Positions 9,506 through 17,447 of a stretch of DNA of 64,000 bases are shown here, in pieces. Origin of the DNA: Hymenobacter lucidus (GTDB lineage Bacteria > Bacteroidota > Bacteroidia > Cytophagales > Hymenobacteraceae); assembly GCF_020447265.1 (NCBI RefSeq), contig NZ_JAJADR010000015.1:1-64000 (forward strand), read 5' to 3'. The position numbers were made by a program, and so were the translations under genes. The notes under the pieces were generated by a model. That model had not been told where the DNA came from. It searched no databases and saw only the letters and a list, made by a program, of their open reading frames with translations. Numbering within the stretch: position 1 is the first letter of the stretch; every line of letters begins with the position of its first letter.

Positions 9506-10780
9506 TCAGGCGCTTTTTAAGACAAATTCCTCGCTCCACCAGATGCGGCATTCCTGACTCAGGAGTCCCGCCACGCCGACCAATAGCTCGTAACGCTGGT
9601 AAAACACGTCCTGTGGGGTGTGCAGGGCAATATCGCGCAATTTTGACTGAATAGACGACAGCATTTTGCTCCCATACGTCGCCGAAGTACTGCTCGACTC
9701 AGCAAACAGTTGTGCTTCCTCACAAGCACTTTCTACGATGGCCTCTATTTGTTGAACGGCCAGCTCGTCGAAGCCTGGCATCTGAATGAGATTCAGCAGC
9801 GTTGCCTCAGCCGCCAGGGCGTAATCCTTCACGCGTGAAATGTGCTTTTCAGCGATGCCGCCTTCCTGCATTTTCTCATCGAGTTTCAGCAGGGCCTTGT
9901 CCAGTGATTCCAGCCGAATGCCGTCGTAGTTGGGGTAATATTTGCCAATGTCGTCCTCCTCAAATGAACGAACAACCTCTTTGATATGAGTGGTTTCGAT
10001 TCTTTTGTGCGCGATTGCTGCCGTCTGGTTGCTACCCTGGTTCATGACCAGCCAAGCCGCCGGCTGACTGGAGAACAGGGACGAGGCATGAAATATTTTT
10101 AGCACAATGTCGGTGGTAAGCTTCGTGATTTTCACGTTAGGCCACATGCCGACTCCGTTTAGTTGGGTCATGTGACTCTGGGTGATGTACTCAAAGAAGC
10201 CGTCCCGGCTCGGGCCAGTAGTCCAGGTAATGCGCCGCAATACGCTGAGGAGTGTCGGGTCGTCAACCGTCGCGACCCCTTTGCCGACTAAATAGCTTTT
10301 CAACTTGCCATAATTAGCCAAAAATTCCGGCTTGGTATTGATATCAACCGAAGTATCAGTCAGGCAATTGCAAAACTTTACCGGACATTTTGCCGCCTTT
10401 TTCGGGTCGGCGCTTTCGGTATCCAGGTACTGCGCATTGGACACCACGAAAAAGTCTTCCAGGTGATGGGGAAAGTTAATTTCCATCTCGTAAAACCGGA
10501 AAATGCTTTTCATGATTGGCTCATCGGTGATTTCCCACTCGCCAATCTCCGGTTTACGCGTTTTCACCTGCACGGCATCGTATTTCCCATTGGCCAACTC
10601 GCACAGGTAGTCATCGTGCTGCTCGCAGTAAACCGATACGTATTCTTTGCCCGCACCCGTAATGGAAGCAACCAGTAAGACGACGCCATAACAAATCTGG
10701 TAACGAAAATTGCGAAGTGTTTCATCACCAGGGTCTTCCCACGCAATCACCTGCACAGGCGAAAATGAACTGACTACCAT
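9506..10780 (-). CDS. lmuA: Lamassu effector LmuA with DUF4297/Cap4-type nuclease domain
   Basis: This 424-residue protein is the first gene of the Lamassu operon. The N-terminal domain has the DUF4297/Cap4 pattern of a PD-(D/E)XK nuclease: acidic residues around 53-61, then YDAVQVKTRK with D68 and Q71-x-K73. The rest is a helical region expected to contact the other subunits. In characterised Lamassu systems the nuclease stays inactive in a complex with LmuB and LmuC and is released on infection, killing or arresting the host. The genes are complete and nothing looks broken. Confidence 0.85.
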   Translation of the reverse strand: MVVSSFSPVQVIAWEDPGDETLRNFRYQICYGVVLLVASITGAGKEYVSVYCEQHDDYLCELANGKYDAVQVKTRKPEIGEWEITDEPIMKSIFRFYEMEINFPHHLEDFFVVSNAQYLDTESADPKKAAKCPVKFCNCLTDTSVDINTKPEFLANYGKLKSYLVGKGVATVDDPTLLSVLRRITWTTGPSRDGFFEYITQSHMTQLNGVGMWPNVKITKLTTDIVLKIFHASSLFSSQPAAWLVMNQGSNQTAAIAHKRIETTHIKEVVRSFEEDDIGKYYPNYDGIRLESLDKALLKLDEKMQEGGIAEKHISRVKDYALAAEATLLNLIQMPGFDELAVQQIEAIVESACEEAQLFAESSSTSATYGSKMLSSIQSKLRDIALHTPQDVFYQRYELLVGVAGLLSQECRIWWSEEFVLKSA

Positions 10781-11194
10781 TTGCTATTGGTTAATAAGGG
10801 GACTTAGAATTATGAGTTTTTTTATTGCTGAAATAGCAATTAGGCTATTTGATTAGTGACTTCAAACAATAAATTATTACTTAAATTAAATTCATGAATC
10901 GATTGGTTTTCTTTGCCTTAGTTAGTGCCTATCAATTCATCGTTTATATAAGGCTCAATGCGTATACATTCATCTTATAGCTATTGCCCCGCCCGTTGGA
11001 GTAGTAAGCAACAAGATGATGTTTTTGACGGGGAAAGTAAGTTAAGGATACTAAATGATGCCTTCCTTAGAAAGTCAAATCCGTTCCGTAAAGTAGAGTA
11101 AGGCTCATAGGCCCATTTAGCGACGGATCATTGAACTGGTCTCATGTTTAGTCTGTATTTATAATCCCGTTGTCGTCCGTGCTGGCAAATGTAG
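10781..11194. other. AT-rich upstream region of the Lamassu operon
   Basis: No gene was found. The region is clearly richer in A and T than its flanks and must carry the Lamassu promoter. A small inverted repeat, ATTGCT at 10824-10829 with AGCAAT at 10835-10840, lies about 45-60 bases upstream of the lmuA start codon beside a run of seven T. It could be an operator or a weak terminator. No exact TAnnTTTG element was found in a suitable place. Confidence 0.4.
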
Positions 11195-11998
11195 CTACAG
11201 GGTAGCAGCAAAATAGCGTGCCATTCCAGCAAAGGGCGCTTGGTCAGCCGTTGCGCGGGCTAGTTGCGCGGCACAACGAGTTGCTGTAAGAGCATCAATT
11301 TGTGGAGAGCGGCTAGCGAGCTTGACCACCGATACCCACTCGTACATTTGGTAGCGTAGCTCTCGCAGTTCCTTCCGATTCAGATCTAAACACTCTTGAA
11401 CAGCTTGATACACTTGCGTAGCGTGGGCATGAGCTAGGTTGGGTTGTACCACGACCTCCCGCACGACGTCGTCTGCTTGCCAGACAAAGTACAGCTCAGG
11501 ATCAGCATAGTAAGGGTTCGGCAGTAAAGGCTGCTCAATGGTGCTATCTTGGAGAAACTGTTGGAATGTGGTGTCGTCAACCAACGGGTCAATAGCCAGC
11601 GCACCCGCTACGGCGGTGGCGGGGTCAGGTCCGGCCCACTTAGCAGCGCCTATAGGAAACTTGTCACGTTTGTGCCGCTGATTGCAAATCTGGCAGGAAT
11701 ACAGATAGTTGTCGTAACAGTAAGCCAGCCACCAATAACGCGACTTCGGTCGAAAGTGCTCCACGTCACCATAGGCCACGGTGCTGGTGGGAGCTTCGCA
11801 ATACGCACACTTTCCGTGCGACTCCTGTGCGAGCTGTTCCTTCGCGGCAGACCAGAACTTCTCGTTGAAGGTGTACTTGGGGTCGGACTTGCCAGCTTCT
11901 TTTAGCGCCATGTCAATGAGTTCCTGCTCCCGCGCCAGGCGGTCAGGTAGGCAATACGCTGGCAGGACGGCTGTGCGGACGCGGTGTAAGCGGATCAT
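11195..11998 (-). CDS. ptuB: Septu HNH nuclease PtuB (retron/Septu PtuB family)
   Basis: The 267-residue protein carries the classic motif string of this HNH family: C64-AYC67-E, E80-H81-FRPKS, then C102-QIC105-N106 followed by K110. This is the TIGR02646-like family found in Septu and in retron Ec78-type systems. The ATG overlaps the stop of ptuA by 4 bases, so the pair is translationally coupled. The expected role is the nuclease effector held by the ATPase partner. No reverse transcriptase lies nearby, so it is Septu rather than a retron. Confidence 0.85.
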   Translation of the reverse strand: MIRLHRVRTAVLPAYCLPDRLAREQELIDMALKEAGKSDPKYTFNEKFWSAAKEQLAQESHGKCAYCEAPTSTVAYGDVEHFRPKSRYWWLAYCYDNYLYSCQICNQRHKRDKFPIGAAKWAGPDPATAVAGALAIDPLVDDTTFQQFLQDSTIEQPLLPNPYYADPELYFVWQADDVVREVVVQPNLAHAHATQVYQAVQECLDLNRKELRELRYQMYEWVSVVKLASRSPQIDALTATRCAAQLARATADQAPFAGMARYFAATL

Positions 11999-13293
11999 AG
12001 CTCGCGGCTCAGCTCTTGTTTCAACTGCTGCAGCAAAGCCATCTGGTCGGCATCGAGCAGCGTATTAGAATATTGGGTGGCACCAGGTAACTCCCGGAGC
12101 TCGGTCGACAGCTGCTTAAGCTGACGATTTTCTGCCGAGGTCAGTGGCGCGTGGCTTTCCTTTTTGTCATGCAAAGCCCGATAGGTGTTCTTAGCTTCTT
12201 CCACTACTACTGACTCGTCCGTTTCCAGTCCGAAGGCCTCGGACATCATCAACTGATGTAAGAGCATTTTCTGCGGGTTGCCAGCGAAGGGAACTAGCTC
12301 GACCTGCCCGGCCTGGGGCCCACGCTGCAGGCTGAATAGCTCCCCCTCAGCAGCCTGTTGAGCCGTCAGCGGCGAGTGGGTAGTGGCCACAATCTGGAAG
12401 TTGGGTAGCTTGCGTCGCAGGAAAGCCAGCAGGTGCCGTTGCCATACGGGGTGAATGTGCAAATCGACCTCATCGATAAGCAGCAACCCGCGGGCTTCTA
12501 ATGGCGTGCGGTAGTCGCGAAAGATGGTGGAAATGCGATACAGCAGATCCCCGATCCAGGCCGTCATGTTCTGGTACCCATCGCTGAGCAAGTGCAGGGG
12601 CACAACGCCCTCTGCTGTTTCAAACAGCAGTTGCTTCCGAGCCTTATCGATGGCGTGAAAACGAACTCCAGGGAGTAGATCGTCAAGGGCTTGACGAATG
12701 ACCTGCAAGCTGGTTTCGGGGGTTTCAGCCTGATAGTCGAGGTCGATGGCCCAGGCCGTGAGCGGATTCAATTCCGCGTCATTGCGAAACAGGGTAGCCA
12801 CATTGTTGGACCGATCACTGGAATAGGCTCCTCGCTGCGAATACCAGGCATTCTCGCCCGTGTTCAGCCGCCGCGAGGCCCCGTAACCTACCACAAAATA
12901 GTTGCGATCCGCGTGGTTCAGGGCACTTTCCAGCTGATCGATGGACTCCTCATTCTGGGCCAATACTTCACGTAGAGAGGCGCCTCGTTGCAGGGTCAGA
13001 CGTACGGTGCGCTCTACGCCCTGTTTAGTAGCCAGCACCGCCGCCAGCTCACAGATGTCAGCCCCGTTGCGGATCCAGTCGTCCGTTTGGCCCAGTAGTT
13101 CGCCTAACGAATTGCTGCCTGCTGTTAAGAGGGCGATGGCTCGCAACAAGCTGCTTTTACCGGTGCCGTTCTGGCCCAGCAGTAGGGTTTGCTTACGCGT
13201 GATAATTTTATCCTTCGTATCCTGGGCTTCGAAGGAAATCGACAAATCTCCGATGGAGCGGAGGTTACGAATGAATAAGGAGCGAAGAAACAT
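11995..13293 (-). CDS. ptuA: Septu ATPase PtuA
   Basis: The 432-residue ATPase has Walker A GQNGTGKSS at residues 40-48, Walker B LLLIDEVDLHIHP near 268 and a switch segment IVATTHSPLTAQQA. The C-terminal tail is helical and charged. The 4-base overlap with the downstream HNH gene and the family of that partner make Septu the best call. This is the second ATPase/HNH pair within 9 kb; the two pairs are clearly different lineages, not a recent duplication. Confidence 0.85.
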   Translation of the reverse strand: MFLRSLFIRNLRSIGDLSISFEAQDTKDKIITRKQTLLLGQNGTGKSSLLRAIALLTAGSNSLGELLGQTDDWIRNGADICELAAVLATKQGVERTVRLTLQRGASLREVLAQNEESIDQLESALNHADRNYFVVGYGASRRLNTGENAWYSQRGAYSSDRSNNVATLFRNDAELNPLTAWAIDLDYQAETPETSLQVIRQALDDLLPGVRFHAIDKARKQLLFETAEGVVPLHLLSDGYQNMTAWIGDLLYRISTIFRDYRTPLEARGLLLIDEVDLHIHPVWQRHLLAFLRRKLPNFQIVATTHSPLTAQQAAEGELFSLQRGPQAGQVELVPFAGNPQKMLLHQLMMSEAFGLETDESVVVEEAKNTYRALHDKKESHAPLTSAENRQLKQLSTELRELPGATQYSNTLLDADQMALLQQLKQELSREL

Positions 13294-13797
13294 AGAGGAC
13301 AGAGCAAGTTATCGAAGATACTTTTTTCGCGTGTTCAGAAACACCATGTCCATTAACCAGACTATATGGGCTATTCTGTTGTGTTGCGTTCACAACAGTT
13401 TCCGGATAGGTGTTGAGGCAAGCTAGGTTTCTTCGCACTGATCAGATACGAAAAATCCATCAGGAACATTAATAGAAAACAATTCTGCTCAAACTAAGTC
13501 GAAAATAGGCTGCTTGCGGCAAGTAACCTATTGCTTTCGGGATTATATCGCTGGAAAAGTAATATGCTGCATCAGCCCCAGGAAGTCGCGACGAGCCAGC
13601 TGGACAAACGGTGTAGAGTCGGCTTGCCTTAGCTTCATACAACCCGGGGAAATGGTGCTTAAGGGCACTCTCACTATGCCGGAATGTGACGTGTTGTGTT
13701 CTAATCTATCGATAAGGCCTAGCTATCTATTGACAGTTCAGGTAATTCTCCACACCTTGACTGCTCCCATCACTTCTCTACTAATTTCTATTGCTAC
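13294..13797. other. divergent intergenic region
   Basis: The region separates ptuA (minus strand) from the hydrolase gene (plus strand). A weak 95-residue forward frame at 13514-13801 shows no family features. Upstream of ptuA, TATCTTCG on the minus strand differs by one base from the TAnnTTTG element and lies close to the start. I see nothing else. Confidence 0.35.
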
Positions 13798-15057
13798 ATG
13801 ACTCAGATTCCAAAGCAGGCCGTTTTATTGATTCACGGTATTGGGGAGCAACGGCCTATGGATACGCTCCGAGGGTTTGTAGACATGATCTGGAAACGCA
13901 ATCCGGATGTGCACCACGCGCATGCTGCTACCGGAGTATTTAGCAAGCCCGACGATATTTCGGGCAGCTACGAATTACGCCGACTCACCACCACGAAAGA
14001 CCGGAACGGGGTGCGCACGGACTTCTTCGAATTCTACTGGGCGCACATGATGGAGGGTACCACCATGGGTCATGTGTTGCCTTGGTTGAAGCACTTACTG
14101 TTGCGGCGACCCGGTAGTTTGCCTCGCGCATTGCAAGGCGCCTGGTGGGTACTCACGGGCATTGTGCTCGTTGCCCTGTTTTTCTGGTTACTAACGGCAC
14201 TGCCTGAATCGTGGCGCTTTTGGCACTTGCCCAAGTGGATAAGCGCGGCCATTGGCTTGCTGGCTACGTTGGCCCTGGCGCCAGTGCTCAAAAAGTTTGT
14301 TGGCGATGCCGCACGCTACTTAACCCCACTGCCCATCAACATACACCGCCGGCAGGAGATTCGAGCTAAGGGCGTGGAGGTACTCAACAAACTGCATGAA
14401 TCAGGCGAGTATCAGCGAATCATCTTGGCGGGACACAGTCTGGGGAGTGTGATCGGGTATGACATCCTGACGCACGCCTGGCCGGCTTATGCGGAACAGG
14501 CTCAGCCGCTTGCCCATCCAGTTCTTAATCAGCTGGAAGACCTGTTGCAATCGTCCGGCCTTGAAATCGATGCCTATCAGCATGCGCAACTTGCCTTAGG
14601 GAATGAGTTGCGAGCCAACGGTTGCGCGTGGCTGGTGACGGATTTCATTACCATGGGCAGCCCGCTGGCGCACGCGGAGGTACTGATGGCGATTAACCGC
14701 GAGGACTTGCACAGCAAACAGGCCGAGCGGGAATTACCCACGTGTCCTCCTCAGTTAGAAGCTTCGCGCTTTTCCTATCCACCAGCTAGTAAGGTTCGCC
14801 GGTTGCATTACGCAGCTGTCTTCGGCCCCACCCGGTGGTCGAATGTGTACTTTCCTGCCCGAGCTATTGTCTACGGAGACGTCATTGGTGGTCCGCTCCG
14901 CAACGTTTTCGGGCTAGGAATTCGTGATTGCCCGGTCAGGACTAGTATTTGGGGCGGCTTTCTTAGCCATACCAATTACTGGACACCAGAAAACAAGCAG
15001 ACTACGGGGGAACACATTCAGGTCCTCCAACGTGTGATCAACTTGCTCAATGAATAG
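13798..15057 (+). CDS. alpha/beta-hydrolase (lipase-like) with central membrane segments
   Basis: The 419-residue protein begins with a hydrolase strand and oxyanion motif (AVLLIHGIGEQRP). The nucleophile elbow GHSLGS has Ser214. Two hydrophobic segments at about residues 112-137 and 147-165 interrupt the fold, suggesting membrane anchoring. A downstream FITMGSPLAHAEV segment is typical of lipase/esterase-like proteins with a Ser-His-Asp triad. Substrate is unknown. It sits among defence genes, where membrane-damaging lipases are known effectors, but no sensor gene is fused or coupled to it, so a defence role is only suggested by position. Confidence 0.7.
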   Translation: MTQIPKQAVLLIHGIGEQRPMDTLRGFVDMIWKRNPDVHHAHAATGVFSKPDDISGSYELRRLTTTKDRNGVRTDFFEFYWAHMMEGTTMGHVLPWLKHLLLRRPGSLPRALQGAWWVLTGIVLVALFFWLLTALPESWRFWHLPKWISAAIGLLATLALAPVLKKFVGDAARYLTPLPINIHRRQEIRAKGVEVLNKLHESGEYQRIILAGHSLGSVIGYDILTHAWPAYAEQAQPLAHPVLNQLEDLLQSSGLEIDAYQHAQLALGNELRANGCAWLVTDFITMGSPLAHAEVLMAINREDLHSKQAERELPTCPPQLEASRFSYPPASKVRRLHYAAVFGPTRWSNVYFPARAIVYGDVIGGPLRNVFGLGIRDCPVRTSIWGGFLSHTNYWTPENKQTTGEHIQVLQRVINLLNE

Positions 15058-15213
15058 AAAGTAAGGATAGCTGCCCGTGTGATAAGCTCCTAAAATGGTG
15101 GCAGAAGTTGCACGCTAAAAGTTATGCAAGGGGCTATGCAGGTATAGGTATGCCCAGTCTGCTGGCTCTCTCAGGCGAATAGCACCAGTTCAAAATTTGA
15201 TAAACGCAAGCTT

Positions 15214-15747
15214 ATGTTCAACTTCGAAAATCTTGATCAAAAAACGCGTCAGTATATGCTCATTGAAGTGGAGGAAGCGATCAAGAACAGTCAGCTTAAT
15301 CATAGCAAGCGGTTTAATGAGCAAGGTATCCAAAGGTATTCTCAACTCTTGTTGGAAGCTGTGAGAAATGGTAACGAGCAGACCTTAGCAACTGCTTTGC
15401 AGGAGCAGGAGTGCTTTAACTCACATGAGAAACAGGGTGCCGTCACTCGGAAGGTGCCCACTAATGCACCGTTGACCTTTGCCGAAGGTGAGTTCAACAA
15501 CTTTTACATGCGTGGAGTTTGTCACAGGGCCTTTGGGGAAGGACACATGGTAGAGATCTATCGGGCCAAAGCGGCTAGCACACCACGCAGTGTCTCCAAA
15601 TTGATTGAGGGCAATCTAGAAGATCCACGACGGGTTCTGCTACTCATTAAAAACAGTCTGGATGGTAGCAATCGAGGAAGTGGTATGCCTACTGGGTCTA
15701 ACTCTGGCCTTAGTATTCGTTTGACTGCAGTGCCAGTACAGAAGTGA
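15214..15747 (+). CDS. hypothetical protein
   Basis: The 177-residue soluble protein follows the hydrolase by 156 bases. I recognise no family. The N-terminal half is helical and polar; the second half contains FNNFYMRGVCHRAFGEGH and a conserved-looking tail PTGSNSGLSIRL. It has no signal peptide. Codon use and length support a real gene. A functional link to the hydrolase is possible but unproven. Confidence 0.55.
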   Translation: MFNFENLDQKTRQYMLIEVEEAIKNSQLNHSKRFNEQGIQRYSQLLLEAVRNGNEQTLATALQEQECFNSHEKQGAVTRKVPTNAPLTFAEGEFNNFYMRGVCHRAFGEGHMVEIYRAKAASTPRSVSKLIEGNLEDPRRVLLLIKNSLDGSNRGSGMPTGSNSGLSIRLTAVPVQK

Positions 15748-16022
15748 TATGATAAGTTAATCCTTCTGTCTATGCTCAGGAAAATCATATTAAAAACTCA
15801 TTACCGAAAATTAGTCTCTGTCATTGGTTAAGATGCTTCGGCTAGCTTTTGAGCAAAATCATTAGTTACACCTAGCAGCTTCAGAGGCGTCATTGGCTGC
15901 AAGACCAAGGGAGTTATAGAGGAATGGGACAACAGTATAGCTATCCGCTGCGGATAGAATTGTGATCAAGTTCAGGCTACTATTTATCACTAAGTTGAAG
16001 CCTAACTAATAATTCTTAAACT
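15748..16022. other. intergenic, AT-rich
   Basis: No gene is supported here. From this point the DNA becomes noticeably more AT-rich, a composition that continues through the next two genes to about 20260. Confidence 0.35.
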
Positions 16023-16051
16023 ACCAAAGGAAATTGTCACTTACCTTTGGT
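16023..16051 (+). promoter_or_regulatory. candidate promoter with overlapping operator
   Basis: TACCTTTG at 16042-16049 is an exact match to the Bacteroidota -7 element TAnnTTTG. It ends 37 bases before the ATG at 16087. An exact 8-bp inverted repeat, ACCAAAGG (16023-16030) and CCTTTGGT (16044-16051), covers this element, which would suit repressor binding. No clear -33 TTTG was found, so the call is tentative. Confidence 0.4.
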
Positions 16052-16086
16052 TTAGCCACTGGCGAAGCTTTGTGCACTTTTTCACT

Positions 16087-17442
16087 ATGGAGAAAACTTG
16101 GACTGATTATGTGCATTTGCATTCGAACCTGCCAGGCGCTCGGGATGCATTCGAGCAGGATTGCAAAAAGCTGTTTCAGAAAATGCATCCAGGCCGACCA
16201 GTTCATGTAGTTAGAGCTAATCCAGGTGACGGCGGTATTGATGTTTTTGTTGGTGAATTCTCTGCTGAGCCGCTGATTGTTTATCAGTGCAAATTTTTTC
16301 TTGAGGGCTTTGGCGATTCGCAGAAAGAGCAAATCCGCGAGTCGTTTCGTAGTATCAGTAAGTCAAATATTTTTTCAGTAAGCCAATGGGTACTATGTGT
16401 CCCCACTGATGACCTTGACCTGAAGGAACATAAGTGGTGGAGTGAATGGAAAGTGGGACAGCAACAAACAACGTCTATTCCCATTAATTTGCTGAATGGG
16501 AAAGATCTAATAATGCTATTCAAGGAGCATGGTCTATACGAACTGGTCTTTGATCTTAAGGACTCCCTACGCTTGGCTCGCATTGAACAACTGTTGTTAG
16601 GAAATAGCATTGAAGATAAACGGCTTGAAAACGCAAATTCCCCAGATACACTATCATATAATCAACAACAATTTAATATATTATTTACACCAGAATATAC
16701 ACTGCCTTATGAACTATTTTATGTTGTTAGACCAGACGATGAAACATTCCAACGTTATTTAGCTTCTCCTAAAAATATCTGGCTACACGGATTGTCTGGC
16801 GTAGGCAAAACCTGCCTAGCCAATCGCAATTTGCAGCTTAATAAATTGCAACATATTTATTGTTATCTCACAGCTTTGCCAAACCCTCTTGACGCTAGCA
16901 CAATTCTATTGCATATAACGGAGGATATAAGCGACAGATATCCTGCTAAACTTGTTAATTACAGCTGCAAAAGCTCCAATCAAATTAAAATATTAGCTCA
17001 GTTATTGGCTTATTTGTTTCCTATTGGTGATTTTATTATTTGTATCGATGAAATATCTATAAGAGACCAAAGTGTTTTCGGCGATTTTGTCAATAATATA
17101 GCTGCAGTGTGCGCAGAGTACAGACATTGTAAGGAAGGTAATGGCAGTCTGAAGTTTATTATTGCCACTATTCAACCCCCAATAGACTTTCATTATAATA
17201 CCTCAAAATTCAATGAAATGTTTACATTTATGGAACTACATGCTTGGCAAAGTGTAGAAATAGATAAATTGCTAACAAATATGAATACAGTAGGCCATCT
17301 TCTATCAGCACAAGACATAGTGATGGTACGCCAAGCTTGCGACTCGCCGAGAATTGCCAAGGATATTGTGCATCAATATGTGCTGAATTACCAACATCAG
17401 GCTCTTGATAAGGTTGTCAGCTACTTAACGTCCAGCAAGTAA
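16087..17442 (+). CDS. Mrr-like PD-(D/E)XK nuclease fused to a P-loop ATPase
   Basis: I chose the ATG at 16087 (MEKTWTDY); a GTG 15 bases upstream is possible. Of the 451 residues, about the first 130 form a restriction-endonuclease-like domain with GDGGID (D52) and YQCK (Q67-x-K69), as in Mrr/QxK-type nucleases. A P-loop domain follows with Walker A GLSGVGKT near 235-242 and Walker B FIICIDE near 316. The rest looks STAND-like. The next gene starts 5 bases after the stop and also encodes an ATPase, so the two form a unit. Nuclease plus sensor ATPase is a common defence layout, but I cannot assign it to a named system. Confidence 0.7.
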   Translation: MEKTWTDYVHLHSNLPGARDAFEQDCKKLFQKMHPGRPVHVVRANPGDGGIDVFVGEFSAEPLIVYQCKFFLEGFGDSQKEQIRESFRSISKSNIFSVSQWVLCVPTDDLDLKEHKWWSEWKVGQQQTTSIPINLLNGKDLIMLFKEHGLYELVFDLKDSLRLARIEQLLLGNSIEDKRLENANSPDTLSYNQQQFNILFTPEYTLPYELFYVVRPDDETFQRYLASPKNIWLHGLSGVGKTCLANRNLQLNKLQHIYCYLTALPNPLDASTILLHITEDISDRYPAKLVNYSCKSSNQIKILAQLLAYLFPIGDFIICIDEISIRDQSVFGDFVNNIAAVCAEYRHCKEGNGSLKFIIATIQPPIDFHYNTSKFNEMFTFMELHAWQSVEIDKLLTNMNTVGHLLSAQDIVMVRQACDSPRIAKDIVHQYVLNYQHQALDKVVSYLTSSK

Positions 17443-17447
17443 AGATC

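Noticed and set aside
11195..13293. Retron Ec78-like system
   Set aside because: PtuA and PtuB also occur in such retrons, but no reverse transcriptase or structured msr/msd RNA region is adjacent.
13514..13801. Forward frame of 95 residues before the hydrolase
   Set aside because: No motif, overlaps the hydrolase start, and looks like chance in a promoter region.
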